Shown here: positions 1-5,094 of the stretch, piece after piece
How positions within the stretch are numbered: the first letter of the stretch is position 1
How the letters are laid out: each line of letters opens with the position of its first letter
Program-made: the position numbers and the translations under genes
Notes under the pieces: model-generated
Database searches by the model: none
What the model was told of the DNA's origin: nothing
The model's input: only the letters and a program-made list of their open reading frames with translations
NCBI GenBank assembly: GCA_023700845.1
Contig: JAMPYD010000186.1
Span: forward strand, 1-5,094
From: Elusimicrobiota bacterium
GTDB taxonomy: Bacteria; Elusimicrobiota; Elusimicrobia; UBA1565; UBA9628
Length of the DNA stretch: 5,094 bases
Direction: 5' to 3'

Positions 1-602
1 CCGCTCCAGGCGAAGCCCTCCCCGGAGCGGGCGGGCGGCGCGGCGGGCACGAGGACGAGCAGGAGACCGACGCAGAGAAGCGACAGCGCCGAGGTCGCCG
101 CGAACATGAGCGCGTACGACCAGCCCGCCATGAACCCGCCGATCGCCGGCCCGACGGCCCAGGCCGCGTTCTGGGCCACGCGCAGCGCGCCGTACGCGCG
201 CACGCGCTCCCCGGCCGGATGCTCGTGCGCGATCCAGGCGCGCACCGCCGGGCCGTAGAGGTTGCCCACGAACGACGCGGCGACGTGGATCGCGACGATC
301 ACGGAGACCGGCCACTCTCCGGCGACGCCCGCCGCCAGGAACGCGGTGAACGCCGCGCGGCAGACGAGCGCGAGCGACATGACCCGCTTGCAGCCCCAAA
401 CGTCCGAGAGCTCCCCGCCGATCGCCTGGCCCACGGCCGCGGCCGCGACGGCCCCGCTGACCGCGAGGCCGACGAGGCCCATCGGCAGGCCCCGCTTCTC
501 GTGAAAATACAGCGTGAGGAAAGGAAAAGACAGCGCCAGCCCCGCCACCATGACGGCCTGGCAGAGCAAGAGGGCGTTCAGCGCGGTCTTCGGCTTGGTC
601 AC
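1..602 (-). CDS. MFS transporter, N-terminal half (3' end cut by window edge)
   Basis: This is the first 200 residues of a major facilitator superfamily permease, which would act in the cytoplasmic membrane; its substrate cannot be told from sequence. Hydrophobic stretches fit six transmembrane helices at about residues 8-33, 41-63, 74-94, 98-124, 139-160 and 163-187, the usual N-terminal six-helix bundle. Between helices 2 and 3 lies a motif-A-like loop, GGELSDVWGCKRV (62-74), with the conserved Gly and Asp. Helix 5 carries GPAIGG (151-156), resembling the motif C (GPxxGG) seen mainly in proton-coupled exporters, which hints at efflux. The start is GTG at 602-600; the next in-frame Met is residue 18, inside helix 1, and an upstream in-frame stop excludes a longer form. 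The start overlaps the pyrE stop as GTGA, so translation is probably coupled to pyrE. A full MFS protein would be roughly 400 residues, so about half is missing. Confidence 0.88.
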   Translation of the reverse strand, partial: MTKPKTALNALLLCQAVMVAGLALSFPFLTLYFHEKRGLPMGLVGLAVSGAVAAAAVGQAIGGELSDVWGCKRVMSLALVCRAAFTAFLAAGVAGEWPVSVIVAIHVAASFVGNLYGPAVRAWIAHEHPAGERVRAYGALRVAQNAAWAVGPAIGGFMAGWSYALMFAATSALSLLCVGLLLVLVPAAPPARSGEGFAWS

Positions 603-1195
603 TCGCCGTCCGATCCGAGCTCGATCTCGCGCTTAGCCGTCGACAGCGGCACGCCGGCGGCGCACTGGGGGCAGGTCTCGGGCGAGGCGGCCTCGAGCGG
701 ATAGCCGATGAGGCTGCGCACGGGCACGCCGAGGCACAGCGGCGCCTTCGAGCGGTCCACCATCGCGGCGACGCCGACGACGCGCGCGCCGTAGGCCTGG
801 GCGAGCGCCACGACCTCGCCGTTCGAGCGGCCCGTCGTCAGCACGTCCACGACGACGAGCGCCCGCTCGCCGCGCTCCAGGCGGAAGTCGCGCCGGAACG
901 CCATCGTGCCACCGACGCGCTCGGTGAAGATCGCGCGGCTCTTCTTGGCGCGGGCGACCTCCTGGCCGAGGACGACGGAGCTCATGCCGGTCGAGATCAC
1001 GACGTCGACGGGGGCCGCGAACTTCGCCGCGATCGCCTTCGCGACCTTCTGCGCGACGTGCGGGTACTGAAGAACCAGGGCGGGCTGGAGATAGACCGGG
1101 GTGTGCAGGCCCGACGCGAGGCGGAAATGTCCGCTCGCCACCGCGCCGTGCTCCTGCAGCAGGCCCAGCACGTCCATCTTGTTCATTCGGGTCAT
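599..1195 (-). CDS. pyrE: Orotate phosphoribosyltransferase-like protein, Thermus-type PyrE
   Basis: This 198-residue protein matches the Thermus-type orotate phosphoribosyltransferases, which make OMP from orotate and PRPP in de novo UMP synthesis in the cytosol. Subfamily marks are GHFRLASGLHTPVYLQ (22-37), the ERVGGTMAFRRDF block (92-104), the PRPP loop VVVDVLTTGRS (114-124), and the C-terminal CPQCAAGVPL (175-184), which parallels the family's CPLCxxGxPL ending. Length is normal. Two motifs are unusual. The first acidic residue of the PRPP loop pair is Val116 (Asp117 remains), and the segment expected to read like PAxGG reads STGMSS (68-73). Activity or substrate may therefore have drifted, and another type I phosphoribosyltransferase role is possible. 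Met1 is chosen over Met4 and Met7 because AGGAGA lies 5 nt upstream. The gene sits 19 nt after the AsmA-like gene and overlaps the transporter gene by 4 nt. Confidence 0.85.
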   Translation of the reverse strand: MTRMNKMDVLGLLQEHGAVASGHFRLASGLHTPVYLQPALVLQYPHVAQKVAKAIAAKFAAPVDVVISTGMSSVVLGQEVARAKKSRAIFTERVGGTMAFRRDFRLERGERALVVVDVLTTGRSNGEVVALAQAYGARVVGVAAMVDRSKAPLCLGVPVRSLIGYPLEAASPETCPQCAAGVPLSTAKREIELGSDGE

Positions 1196-1200
1196 GTCGT

Positions 1201-1206
1201 TCTCCT
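1201..1206 (-). promoter_or_regulatory. Ribosome-binding site of pyrE
   Basis: On the minus strand this reads AGGAGA, followed by a 5-nt spacer and ATG at 1195-1193. It is the only strong Shine-Dalgarno sequence seen at a start codon in the window, and it fixes the pyrE start at the first of three nearby Met codons. It lies in the 19-nt gap after the AsmA-like stop codon, so pyrE can be initiated independently although it is likely cotranscribed. Confidence 0.85.
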
Positions 1207-1214
1207 GTGTGGAA

Positions 1215-3440
1215 CTATAAGGTCTGCAGCTTCTCGATCGCCTCGAAGCGCTTCTTGCCGGAGGCGCGGCCCTCTTCGAGCTTGCGCTCGATCTCGTCGA
1301 CGGGAATCTTCTTGAAGCGGGGCTCCAGATCGGGCTTGTTCAGGTCGCCCTTCACGCGGAATCCGATCGCGGGGCGCCCGGCCTCGTCCACCCACCACTC
1401 CGGGAGCGGAGCCCGCGTGCTCGCGAGCCGGGTCAGGATGTTCATGTCGACCTGCTCGTTGCCGAAATCGGCGGTGCCCTCGGCGAACGCCGCGAGCTGG
1501 CTGGAATCGACGTGGAAGTAGCGCGTCGCGGCCACACCCTTGTTGAGGGCGTACTCGCTCTCGATCTTGCTGAAGTCGAGGGTCTTCGGATACGCGGTGG
1601 CGGTGCTGAACACGGAGAAGTTGTTCATCTTGTGCATGTAGATGAAAGGCAGGAAGATCACGCGCAGCAGCTTGTGCGAGTCCTGCACGGCCGGAATGTC
1701 GGCCACCCGCCCGGGGCCGAAGCGCACCCGAGCCTCGCCGCCGACCTTGTCGAGCGCGGGCGTCACGCCGCGGATGGACCAGAGCAGGTCGAGATCCTTG
1801 CACCAGAAGTTCGCCTGCCGCACCTCCGTCACGCGCAGGTGGCCCGCGGTGTCGGGGAAGCTGCGCGGGATGACGTACTTGAAGGTGCTGACCCAGGGGC
1901 GGCGCTCGCGCTCCTCGGCGGACACGGTGCGCGTCGAGACGGCCGCCGCGATACCGGTGACGAGGCGCTGGGCGTCTTCCCAGACGAGCTTGTCGAGGTT
2001 GCCCGAGATCAGGACCTCCTTCGGGGCGGAGAGCCGGTCCACGCGCCCGCGCAGGCGCAGCCGGGACTCCCCCCAGCGGAGCGCGAGGTTCTCGACGGTC
2101 AAGGTCTGCTTGGCGACCGAGAGGTCGATCGCGATGTCCTCGAAGGCGTTGCCGTACGCGACGACCCGCCCCTTCGTGACCGACGCCTTGACCTTGGCGA
2201 ACTCGTCGGTGACGAACGCGTCGAGGTCGACGATCTCGACGCGCCGGTCGCCCCAGTCCGCGCCGAAGCCGCGCAGGCTGACGACGGCCTCCTTGAGCTG
2301 CAGGGCGCCGATCCGGCCCTCGATGGTTCCGCTCAGGGCGGCCTTGCCGTGGGGGTCGCGGGCGGCCCACGACGGATGCCAGCGGGCCAGCTCGTCGAAC
2401 ACGGCGTCCTTCGTCGCGAAACGGGCCGTCAGCCGGGCGGCGGCCGAGCTCAGGTCGACGGTCCCGCTCGCGTTCGCCGTGCCCGCGGGCGTCTCGACCG
2501 ACAGGCTCTCGACCTCCCAGAGCGGAGGCGCGATCCAGTTCACCCGCGCGGTCCACTTCGTCGCGGGCAGGGACAGCTTCAGGTCGCGGCCCGTCCAGCG
2601 CGGCCAGCGCTCGGGGCCGAGGGCCGGCAGGGAGGCCGTGACCTCGAAGACCGGCCGCTGAAAGCCCGTGACCGTGCCGCTGCCCTCGACGAGGACGCCG
2701 TCCGCCTCGGCGGCGAAGCGGTCGGCGGTCGCGGTGGCGCTCGACCACTGGAGGCCGGCGAGGTTCATGTTGCCCTCGGCCGACACGCTCGTCGTCAGCG
2801 TATGCGTCCCGATCGTGACGGCGTTGACGAAGGAGAGCGCCAGCGGGAACGGCTGATCGAGGTCGAAGGCGTCGGCGCGCAGCGACAGCCGCTCGAACGA
2901 GATTTTCCGGCCCCGCAGGCGGTCGTCGAACTTGAGGACGCCGTCGCTGATGATGGTCTCCGCCGCGGCGAGGGCGAGCGGCAGGGCGCCCCCGGGAGCG
3001 GCCTTCGTGGCCGTGAACAGATCGGCGATATCCCAGGCGCCGTCCGCCTCGCGCGTCAGGAAGATCTGGGGCGATTCCAGGCGCACGGCGTCGAACTCGA
3101 GGCGGCGGCGCAGAAGCGGGTGAAGCTTCACGGTGACGAGCGCCGTGTCGCAGACGAGCTGGTCGCCCTCGGCGCCGGCGGCGCGGCGCACGCGCAGGCC
3201 CTTGATCTTCAGGCCGCGGGGGCTGAGGATCATCTTCTCGATCGTCACCTCGCGGTGGAGCAGGGCCTGGAGCTGGGAGGTCGCGATGAGGCGGGCCTCC
3301 TCGGGGCCGAACTTGTGCTGCGCGTAGATCGCGACGCCGGCCGCGATCAGGACCAGGACGACGAAGGACAGACCGAAACCGCGAAGCACGGTCCGGAAGG
3401 CGGCGAAAAGGAGCCGAAGCGCCCGTTTAAAGGCGTCCAT
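1215..3440 (-). CDS. AsmA-family / DUF748-like envelope protein
   Basis: A 741-residue protein with the layout of the AsmA-like family, anchored in the inner membrane with a large periplasmic part. Such proteins are implicated in outer-membrane assembly and phospholipid transport between membranes. A basic N-terminus (1-21) precedes one transmembrane helix at about 22-40. Residues 45-145 resemble the family's N-terminal domain: a helix, then EVTIEKMILSPRGLKIKGLRV (64-84), and VRLESPQIFLTREADGAWDI (119-138). A long stretch of alternating beta-type sequence follows (about 155-480), as expected of a repeating beta-groove. The C-terminal region has a hydrophobic patch, LLRVIFLPFIYM (591-602), then YFHVDSSQLAAFAEGTADFG (641-660), which resembles AsmA C-terminal domains, and a charged helical tail (714-738). 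The ATG at 3440 gives a clean N-terminus but has no obvious Shine-Dalgarno. It is first in the operon with pyrE and the transporter, and divergent from the secreted zincin. Family placement is firm; the exact subfamily and cargo are not. Confidence 0.82.
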   Translation of the reverse strand: MDAFKRALRLLFAAFRTVLRGFGLSFVVLVLIAAGVAIYAQHKFGPEEARLIATSQLQALLHREVTIEKMILSPRGLKIKGLRVRRAAGAEGDQLVCDTALVTVKLHPLLRRRLEFDAVRLESPQIFLTREADGAWDIADLFTATKAAPGGALPLALAAAETIISDGVLKFDDRLRGRKISFERLSLRADAFDLDQPFPLALSFVNAVTIGTHTLTTSVSAEGNMNLAGLQWSSATATADRFAAEADGVLVEGSGTVTGFQRPVFEVTASLPALGPERWPRWTGRDLKLSLPATKWTARVNWIAPPLWEVESLSVETPAGTANASGTVDLSSAAARLTARFATKDAVFDELARWHPSWAARDPHGKAALSGTIEGRIGALQLKEAVVSLRGFGADWGDRRVEIVDLDAFVTDEFAKVKASVTKGRVVAYGNAFEDIAIDLSVAKQTLTVENLALRWGESRLRLRGRVDRLSAPKEVLISGNLDKLVWEDAQRLVTGIAAAVSTRTVSAEERERRPWVSTFKYVIPRSFPDTAGHLRVTEVRQANFWCKDLDLLWSIRGVTPALDKVGGEARVRFGPGRVADIPAVQDSHKLLRVIFLPFIYMHKMNNFSVFSTATAYPKTLDFSKIESEYALNKGVAATRYFHVDSSQLAAFAEGTADFGNEQVDMNILTRLASTRAPLPEWWVDEAGRPAIGFRVKGDLNKPDLEPRFKKIPVDEIERKLEEGRASGKKRFEAIEKLQTL

Positions 3441-3448
3441 GGAGCCAC

Positions 3449-3470
3449 ATAAGGAACGATTTTACCTTAT
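3449..3470. repeat. Inverted repeat in AT-rich island (possible operator)
   Basis: The arms ATAAGG (3449-3454) and CCTTAT (3465-3470) are perfect inverted copies separated by 10 nt, so equivalent positions lie 16 bp apart, a spacing that a dimeric regulator could span. The right arm is also part of CCTTATTAGG (3465-3474). The dyad encloses the best -10-like hexamer for the minus-strand operon, so a bound protein would be placed to block that promoter. The function is inferred from position only; 6-bp arms can arise by chance. Confidence 0.35.
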
Positions 3471-3487
3471 TAGGCCACTTCACCTCG
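3459..3487 (-). promoter_or_regulatory. Candidate promoter for the AsmA-pyrE-MFS operon
   Basis: On the minus strand TAAAAT (3464-3459) matches the bacterial -10 consensus at five of six positions. With a 17-nt spacer the -35 position would read CGAGGT (3487-3482), a poor match. Transcription would begin near 3452, leaving a leader of only about 12 nt before the ATG at 3440, and that leader has no clear Shine-Dalgarno. The -10 is plausible, the -35 is not convincing, and an activator or a different sigma factor could be involved. Confidence 0.3.
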
Positions 3488-3509
3488 CCCCCGCGATTCT
3501 CAAGACCGC

Positions 3510-3526
3510 GCCATGGGCCCCATGGC
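3510..3526. repeat. 17-bp palindrome with 1-nt centre (possible regulator site)
   Basis: GCCATGGG (3510-3517), a central C (3518) and CCCATGGC (3519-3526) form perfect 8-bp inverted arms. A 1-nt loop cannot make a normal RNA hairpin, so if the site is functional it is more likely bound as DNA by a dimeric regulator. It lies just upstream of the candidate plus-strand -35 hexamer, where an activator or repressor would sit. No regulator gene is in the window. Confidence 0.35.
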
Positions 3527-3528
3527 CC

Positions 3529-3557
3529 TTGCGCGCGGACCCCGAAGCGGATACGCT
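3529..3557 (+). promoter_or_regulatory. Candidate promoter for the secreted zincin gene
   Basis: TTGCGC (3529-3534) and TACGCT (3552-3557) are separated by 17 nt and match the -35/-10 consensus moderately (four and three of six positions). The predicted start of transcription falls at about 3564-3565, on the ATG itself, which would make the mRNA leaderless. That agrees with the lack of a good Shine-Dalgarno, but both hexamers are weak and this stays a hypothesis. Confidence 0.22.
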
Positions 3558-3564
3558 TGAGCGG

Positions 3565-4992
3565 ATGAAAGCGTTCGCGTTATTGATGCTGTCGGCGGTC
3601 GCATCCCACGCCGGCTCCGGCGGCGGCACGGAGTCGGGCGTGTTCATCATCCCCCGGGTGCATGCGGCGGCGGAAAAAAACGTGCCCGAGAAGGCGCGTC
3701 AAACCTTGGACGCGCTGTGGCCGGCCCTGCACGCCGCGCAGCGAGCCTGGCCCGGCTACGACGCCCTCGGCAAACCGCTGCTGGTCGCATACTCGGACGG
3801 CTCCGCGCTGATGGTGGGGCACCCCGCTCCCCCCGCGGAGTTCCGCAGAATCGTCTACCGGGGCATGACCGCCTATGTCGCCGAACGCGGCCCGACGATC
3901 AACTTCGATTTCCGATTGAATTATGAGTTCGGCGGCGCGCGGGTGACCGCGGTGCGCGAAGAGCCGGAGCTTCCTCCGCGAGAACTCGTCCTGCTCGCCG
4001 TCCATGAAAGGTTCCACGATTTCCAGAAGGGGTTCCGCTTTACCCCCGGCTACCGAAAATACGCGGTCGAGGAGGGAGAAGACGTCGCTTTGGCGGCGCT
4101 CGAGAACCTGGCGCTGGCGGCGTGGCTGGAGACCGCGGACGAGGGAGCCATTTTCGACTTCGCCGCGGTGCGCCTGCGGCGCCGCGCGCTGTTCCCCGAC
4201 ACGACGGCCGAGATCTCGGAGGAGAACTTGGAGGGCACCGCCCAATATGTCGAGGCGAAGGCGCATGAAGCCGTCGAGGGCGGCGCGGCCGCGCGCGGCG
4301 CCTTGCTGAAGAAGCTGCGCTCGCCCGTCGCCGTCAAGGACATGCCCAAAAGCCGGCTCTACTCGGTCGGCGCCGTGCTGGGGCTCATGCTGGAATCGAG
4401 GACCCCCGGAACGTGGCAGCGCCAGGTGGAGTCAGGACGGTCCATATCGGAGCTGCTCCTGCAGGGTTTGCCGTTGAACGCCGCCGAAGCGGCGGAGAGA
4501 GCGGCCCGGCTCACGAAGAATCACGAGTACGCGCGCCTGCTGGCGTCAGGACGTCAGGACGCGGAAAACCTGCAGCGGCGGCGGACGGAATTCCGGATTC
4601 GCTACGAATCGCAACCCGGCAGGCGGGTCGAGCTGAAGAACAAAGGCTTGCAGGGAGGGTTTGAAGACGACGGCGAGTGGTTCTATTACGCTGACGGCAC
4701 ACGTCTGCATGAGCATGTGGTCGAGTGGGTCGGAGAGGGCAAGGCCGGCCGCTTCCGACTGTCCGACCGGATGGTGCTCGATTGGTATCGCGGAAATGAC
4801 CGCGTCCTGGAATTCTTCGCGGGGCCCGAGGCGGAGATCCTGATCGACGGCCTCCCCTGGCAACCGGACCAAGGGACGAGGAAGTTTCGGACCTTTTCCA
4901 TCATCGGCCGGGGCGTGGATTTGCAGTTCAACGGCGGGCGCATCGAGTTCGGCGCCGGCAAGCTGGTGGTCGTCCCCGACGGCGCCGACTGA
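3565..4992 (+). CDS. Secreted putative zinc metallopeptidase (HExxH), family unrecognised
   Basis: A 475-residue protein with a Sec signal peptide: Lys2, hydrophobic core about 3-14, probable cleavage after Ser-His-Ala (14-16). It is therefore expected outside the cytoplasm. The sequence LLAVHERFHDFQ (143-154) contains HExxH, with His147 and His151 as zinc ligands and Glu148 as catalytic base. A third ligand could be Glu223 in EGTAQYVE (223-230), a motif type common in gluzincins, or Glu180 in the helix ALENLALAAWLE (178-189). Residues 235-345 look helical. About 346-475 looks beta-rich, with many aromatic and Gly residues, and may be a separate binding or processing domain. The substrate is unknown. 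The start at 3565 is preferred over ATG 3439 because it begins the signal peptide exactly, though its Shine-Dalgarno is poor. The gene is divergent from the AsmA-like gene and its stop is 1 nt from that of a convergent gene. A catalytically dead zincin fold cannot be excluded. Confidence 0.75.
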   Translation: MKAFALLMLSAVASHAGSGGGTESGVFIIPRVHAAAEKNVPEKARQTLDALWPALHAAQRAWPGYDALGKPLLVAYSDGSALMVGHPAPPAEFRRIVYRGMTAYVAERGPTINFDFRLNYEFGGARVTAVREEPELPPRELVLLAVHERFHDFQKGFRFTPGYRKYAVEEGEDVALAALENLALAAWLETADEGAIFDFAAVRLRRRALFPDTTAEISEENLEGTAQYVEAKAHEAVEGGAAARGALLKKLRSPVAVKDMPKSRLYSVGAVLGLMLESRTPGTWQRQVESGRSISELLLQGLPLNAAEAAERAARLTKNHEYARLLASGRQDAENLQRRRTEFRIRYESQPGRRVELKNKGLQGGFEDDGEWFYYADGTRLHEHVVEWVGEGKAGRFRLSDRMVLDWYRGNDRVLEFFAGPEAEILIDGLPWQPDQGTRKFRTFSIIGRGVDLQFNGGRIEFGAGKLVVVPDGAD

Positions 4993-4993
4993 C

Positions 4994-5094
4994 CTACCGC
5001 CCGGTCACGAGACTTTCGTAGACCTTGAGAAGGGCGGACGCGCCGCGGTCCCAGGCGCAGGGCAGGGCGGCGGCGGGGCCGGACGCGCCGACGC
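4994..5094 (-). CDS. C-terminal end of a probable GT4-type glycosyltransferase (5' part beyond window)
   Basis: The minus strand is open from the window edge to a TAG at 4996-4994 and encodes 32 residues ending in CAWDRGASALLKVYESLVTGR-type sequence in two parts: ALPCAWDRGASA, then LLKVYESLVTGR. The pattern of a Trp followed by a helix with LLxVYExLV is typical of the last helix of group 1 (GT4/GT-B) glycosyltransferases, which build envelope or exopolysaccharide glycans from nucleotide sugars. Too little is visible for certainty, and the catalytic region lies outside. The gene converges on the zincin gene, with one base between the two stop codons. Confidence 0.5.
   Translation of the reverse strand, partial: VGASGPAAALPCAWDRGASALLKVYESLVTGR
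5003..5024. other. Hairpin-forming sequence just past the zincin stop
   Basis: The plus strand can pair GGTC-ACGA (5003-5010) with TCGT-A-GACC (5016-5024): eight base pairs, one bulged A (5020) and a 5-nt loop. It begins 10 nt after the zincin stop codon and could protect or end that transcript. No run of T follows, so it is not a standard intrinsic terminator. It lies inside the coding end of the convergent gene, so it may simply reflect codon sequence. Confidence 0.25.

Larger units (their letters stand above)
3441..3564. promoter_or_regulatory. Divergent intergenic control region
   Basis: This 124-bp gap between two divergent start codons is the only substantial non-coding stretch in the window, and must hold the promoters of the minus-strand operon and, most likely, of the plus-strand zincin gene. 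Bases 3447-3475 form an AT-rich island in otherwise GC-rich sequence. Two inverted repeats and candidate promoter hexamers are listed separately. I see no riboswitch-like fold or small gene here. An in-frame plus-strand extension to ATG 3439 crosses the region, but it would place 42 residues before a good signal peptide. Confidence 0.7.

Noticed and set aside
219..704. Plus-strand open frames opposite the transporter and the end of pyrE
   Set aside because: They are Arg-rich with no motif. The minus strand here encodes clear MFS helices joined to pyrE by a GTGA overlap.
599..1195. pyrE as a pseudogene because of its altered motifs
   Set aside because: The frame is intact at normal family length, with a strong ribosome-binding site and a preserved C-terminal CPxC block, which argues for a maintained gene.
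1192..2748. A 518-codon minus-strand frame overlapping the AsmA-like gene
   Set aside because: It lies in another frame of the same strand, is extremely rich in Arg, Gly, Pro and Ala, and has no recognisable motif. It is a shadow of the real gene and would also overlap the pyrE start.
1512..3452. A 646-codon open frame on the plus strand, antisense to the AsmA-like gene
   Set aside because: Its product is a low-complexity mix of Arg, Gly, Asp, Glu, Ala and Leu without domains, as expected from the reverse strand of a GC-rich gene. The minus-strand frame has a membrane anchor and AsmA family features.
3465..3474. CCTTATTAGG, which matches the eukaryotic CArG box
   Set aside because: The surroundings are plainly bacterial. 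A 10-bp match has no such meaning here and is covered by the AT-rich dyad.
3439..3564. A longer zincin start at ATG 3439, adding 42 residues
   Set aside because: The extension precedes a well-formed signal peptide, would overlap the start codon of the divergent gene, and would turn the entire promoter region into coding sequence.
3580..4266. A 228-codon minus-strand frame opposite the zincin gene
   Set aside because: It has Arg- and Gln-rich shadow composition and no domains, while the plus strand has a signal peptide and an HExxH motif.
5003..5024. A standard intrinsic terminator for the zincin gene
   Set aside because: The stem is real but bulged, and only two T residues follow it instead of a T-tract, so it is listed only as a hairpin.

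Overview
The window is a GC-rich, gene-dense piece of bacterial chromosome. It holds three complete protein genes and the cut ends of two more. An AsmA-like protein with an N-terminal membrane anchor, plus a secreted protein with a cleavable Sec signal, point to a diderm (Gram-negative-type) envelope. The orotate phosphoribosyltransferase is of the Thermus-type subfamily, which occurs well outside Thermus. Together with the composition this fits a GC-rich environmental lineage, with Elusimicrobiota or a deltaproteobacterial-type group as weak guesses. Nothing in the window settles the phylum. I see no rRNA, tRNA, CRISPR array, insertion sequence, integrase or phage gene.

Minus-strand operon, positions 3440 down to 1. 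The order of transcription is an AsmA-family envelope protein (3440-1215), a 19-nt gap containing a strong AGGAGA ribosome-binding site, a PyrE-type phosphoribosyltransferase (1195-599), then a major facilitator superfamily transporter (from 602 to beyond the window edge). The transporter's GTG start overlaps the pyrE stop in a 4-nt GTGA junction, so translational coupling is likely. The three genes are one transcription unit on spacing, although their functions (envelope lipid homeostasis, pyrimidine synthesis, small-molecule transport) do not form an obvious pathway.

Divergent control region, 3441-3564. These 124 bp separate the AsmA-like gene from a plus-strand gene. They contain an AT-rich island with a 6-bp inverted repeat, an 8-bp-arm palindrome with a 1-nt centre, and plausible but imperfect promoter elements for both directions. 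Neither flanking gene has a convincing Shine-Dalgarno sequence, so very short leaders or leaderless transcripts are possible.

Plus strand, 3565-4992. A secreted 475-residue protein carries a textbook HExxH zinc-protease motif, a later EGTAQYVE motif that could supply the third zinc ligand, and a probable beta-rich C-terminal domain. I do not recognise its family, and it is the most interesting gene in the window. It ends 1 nt from the stop codon of a convergent minus-strand gene (4994 to beyond 5094), whose visible 32 residues look like the end of a GT4-type glycosyltransferase.

No clear multi-gene novel system is visible. The best leads are the unrecognised secreted zincin, the altered active-site motifs of the PyrE-like enzyme coupled to a transporter, and the dyads in the divergent promoter region.
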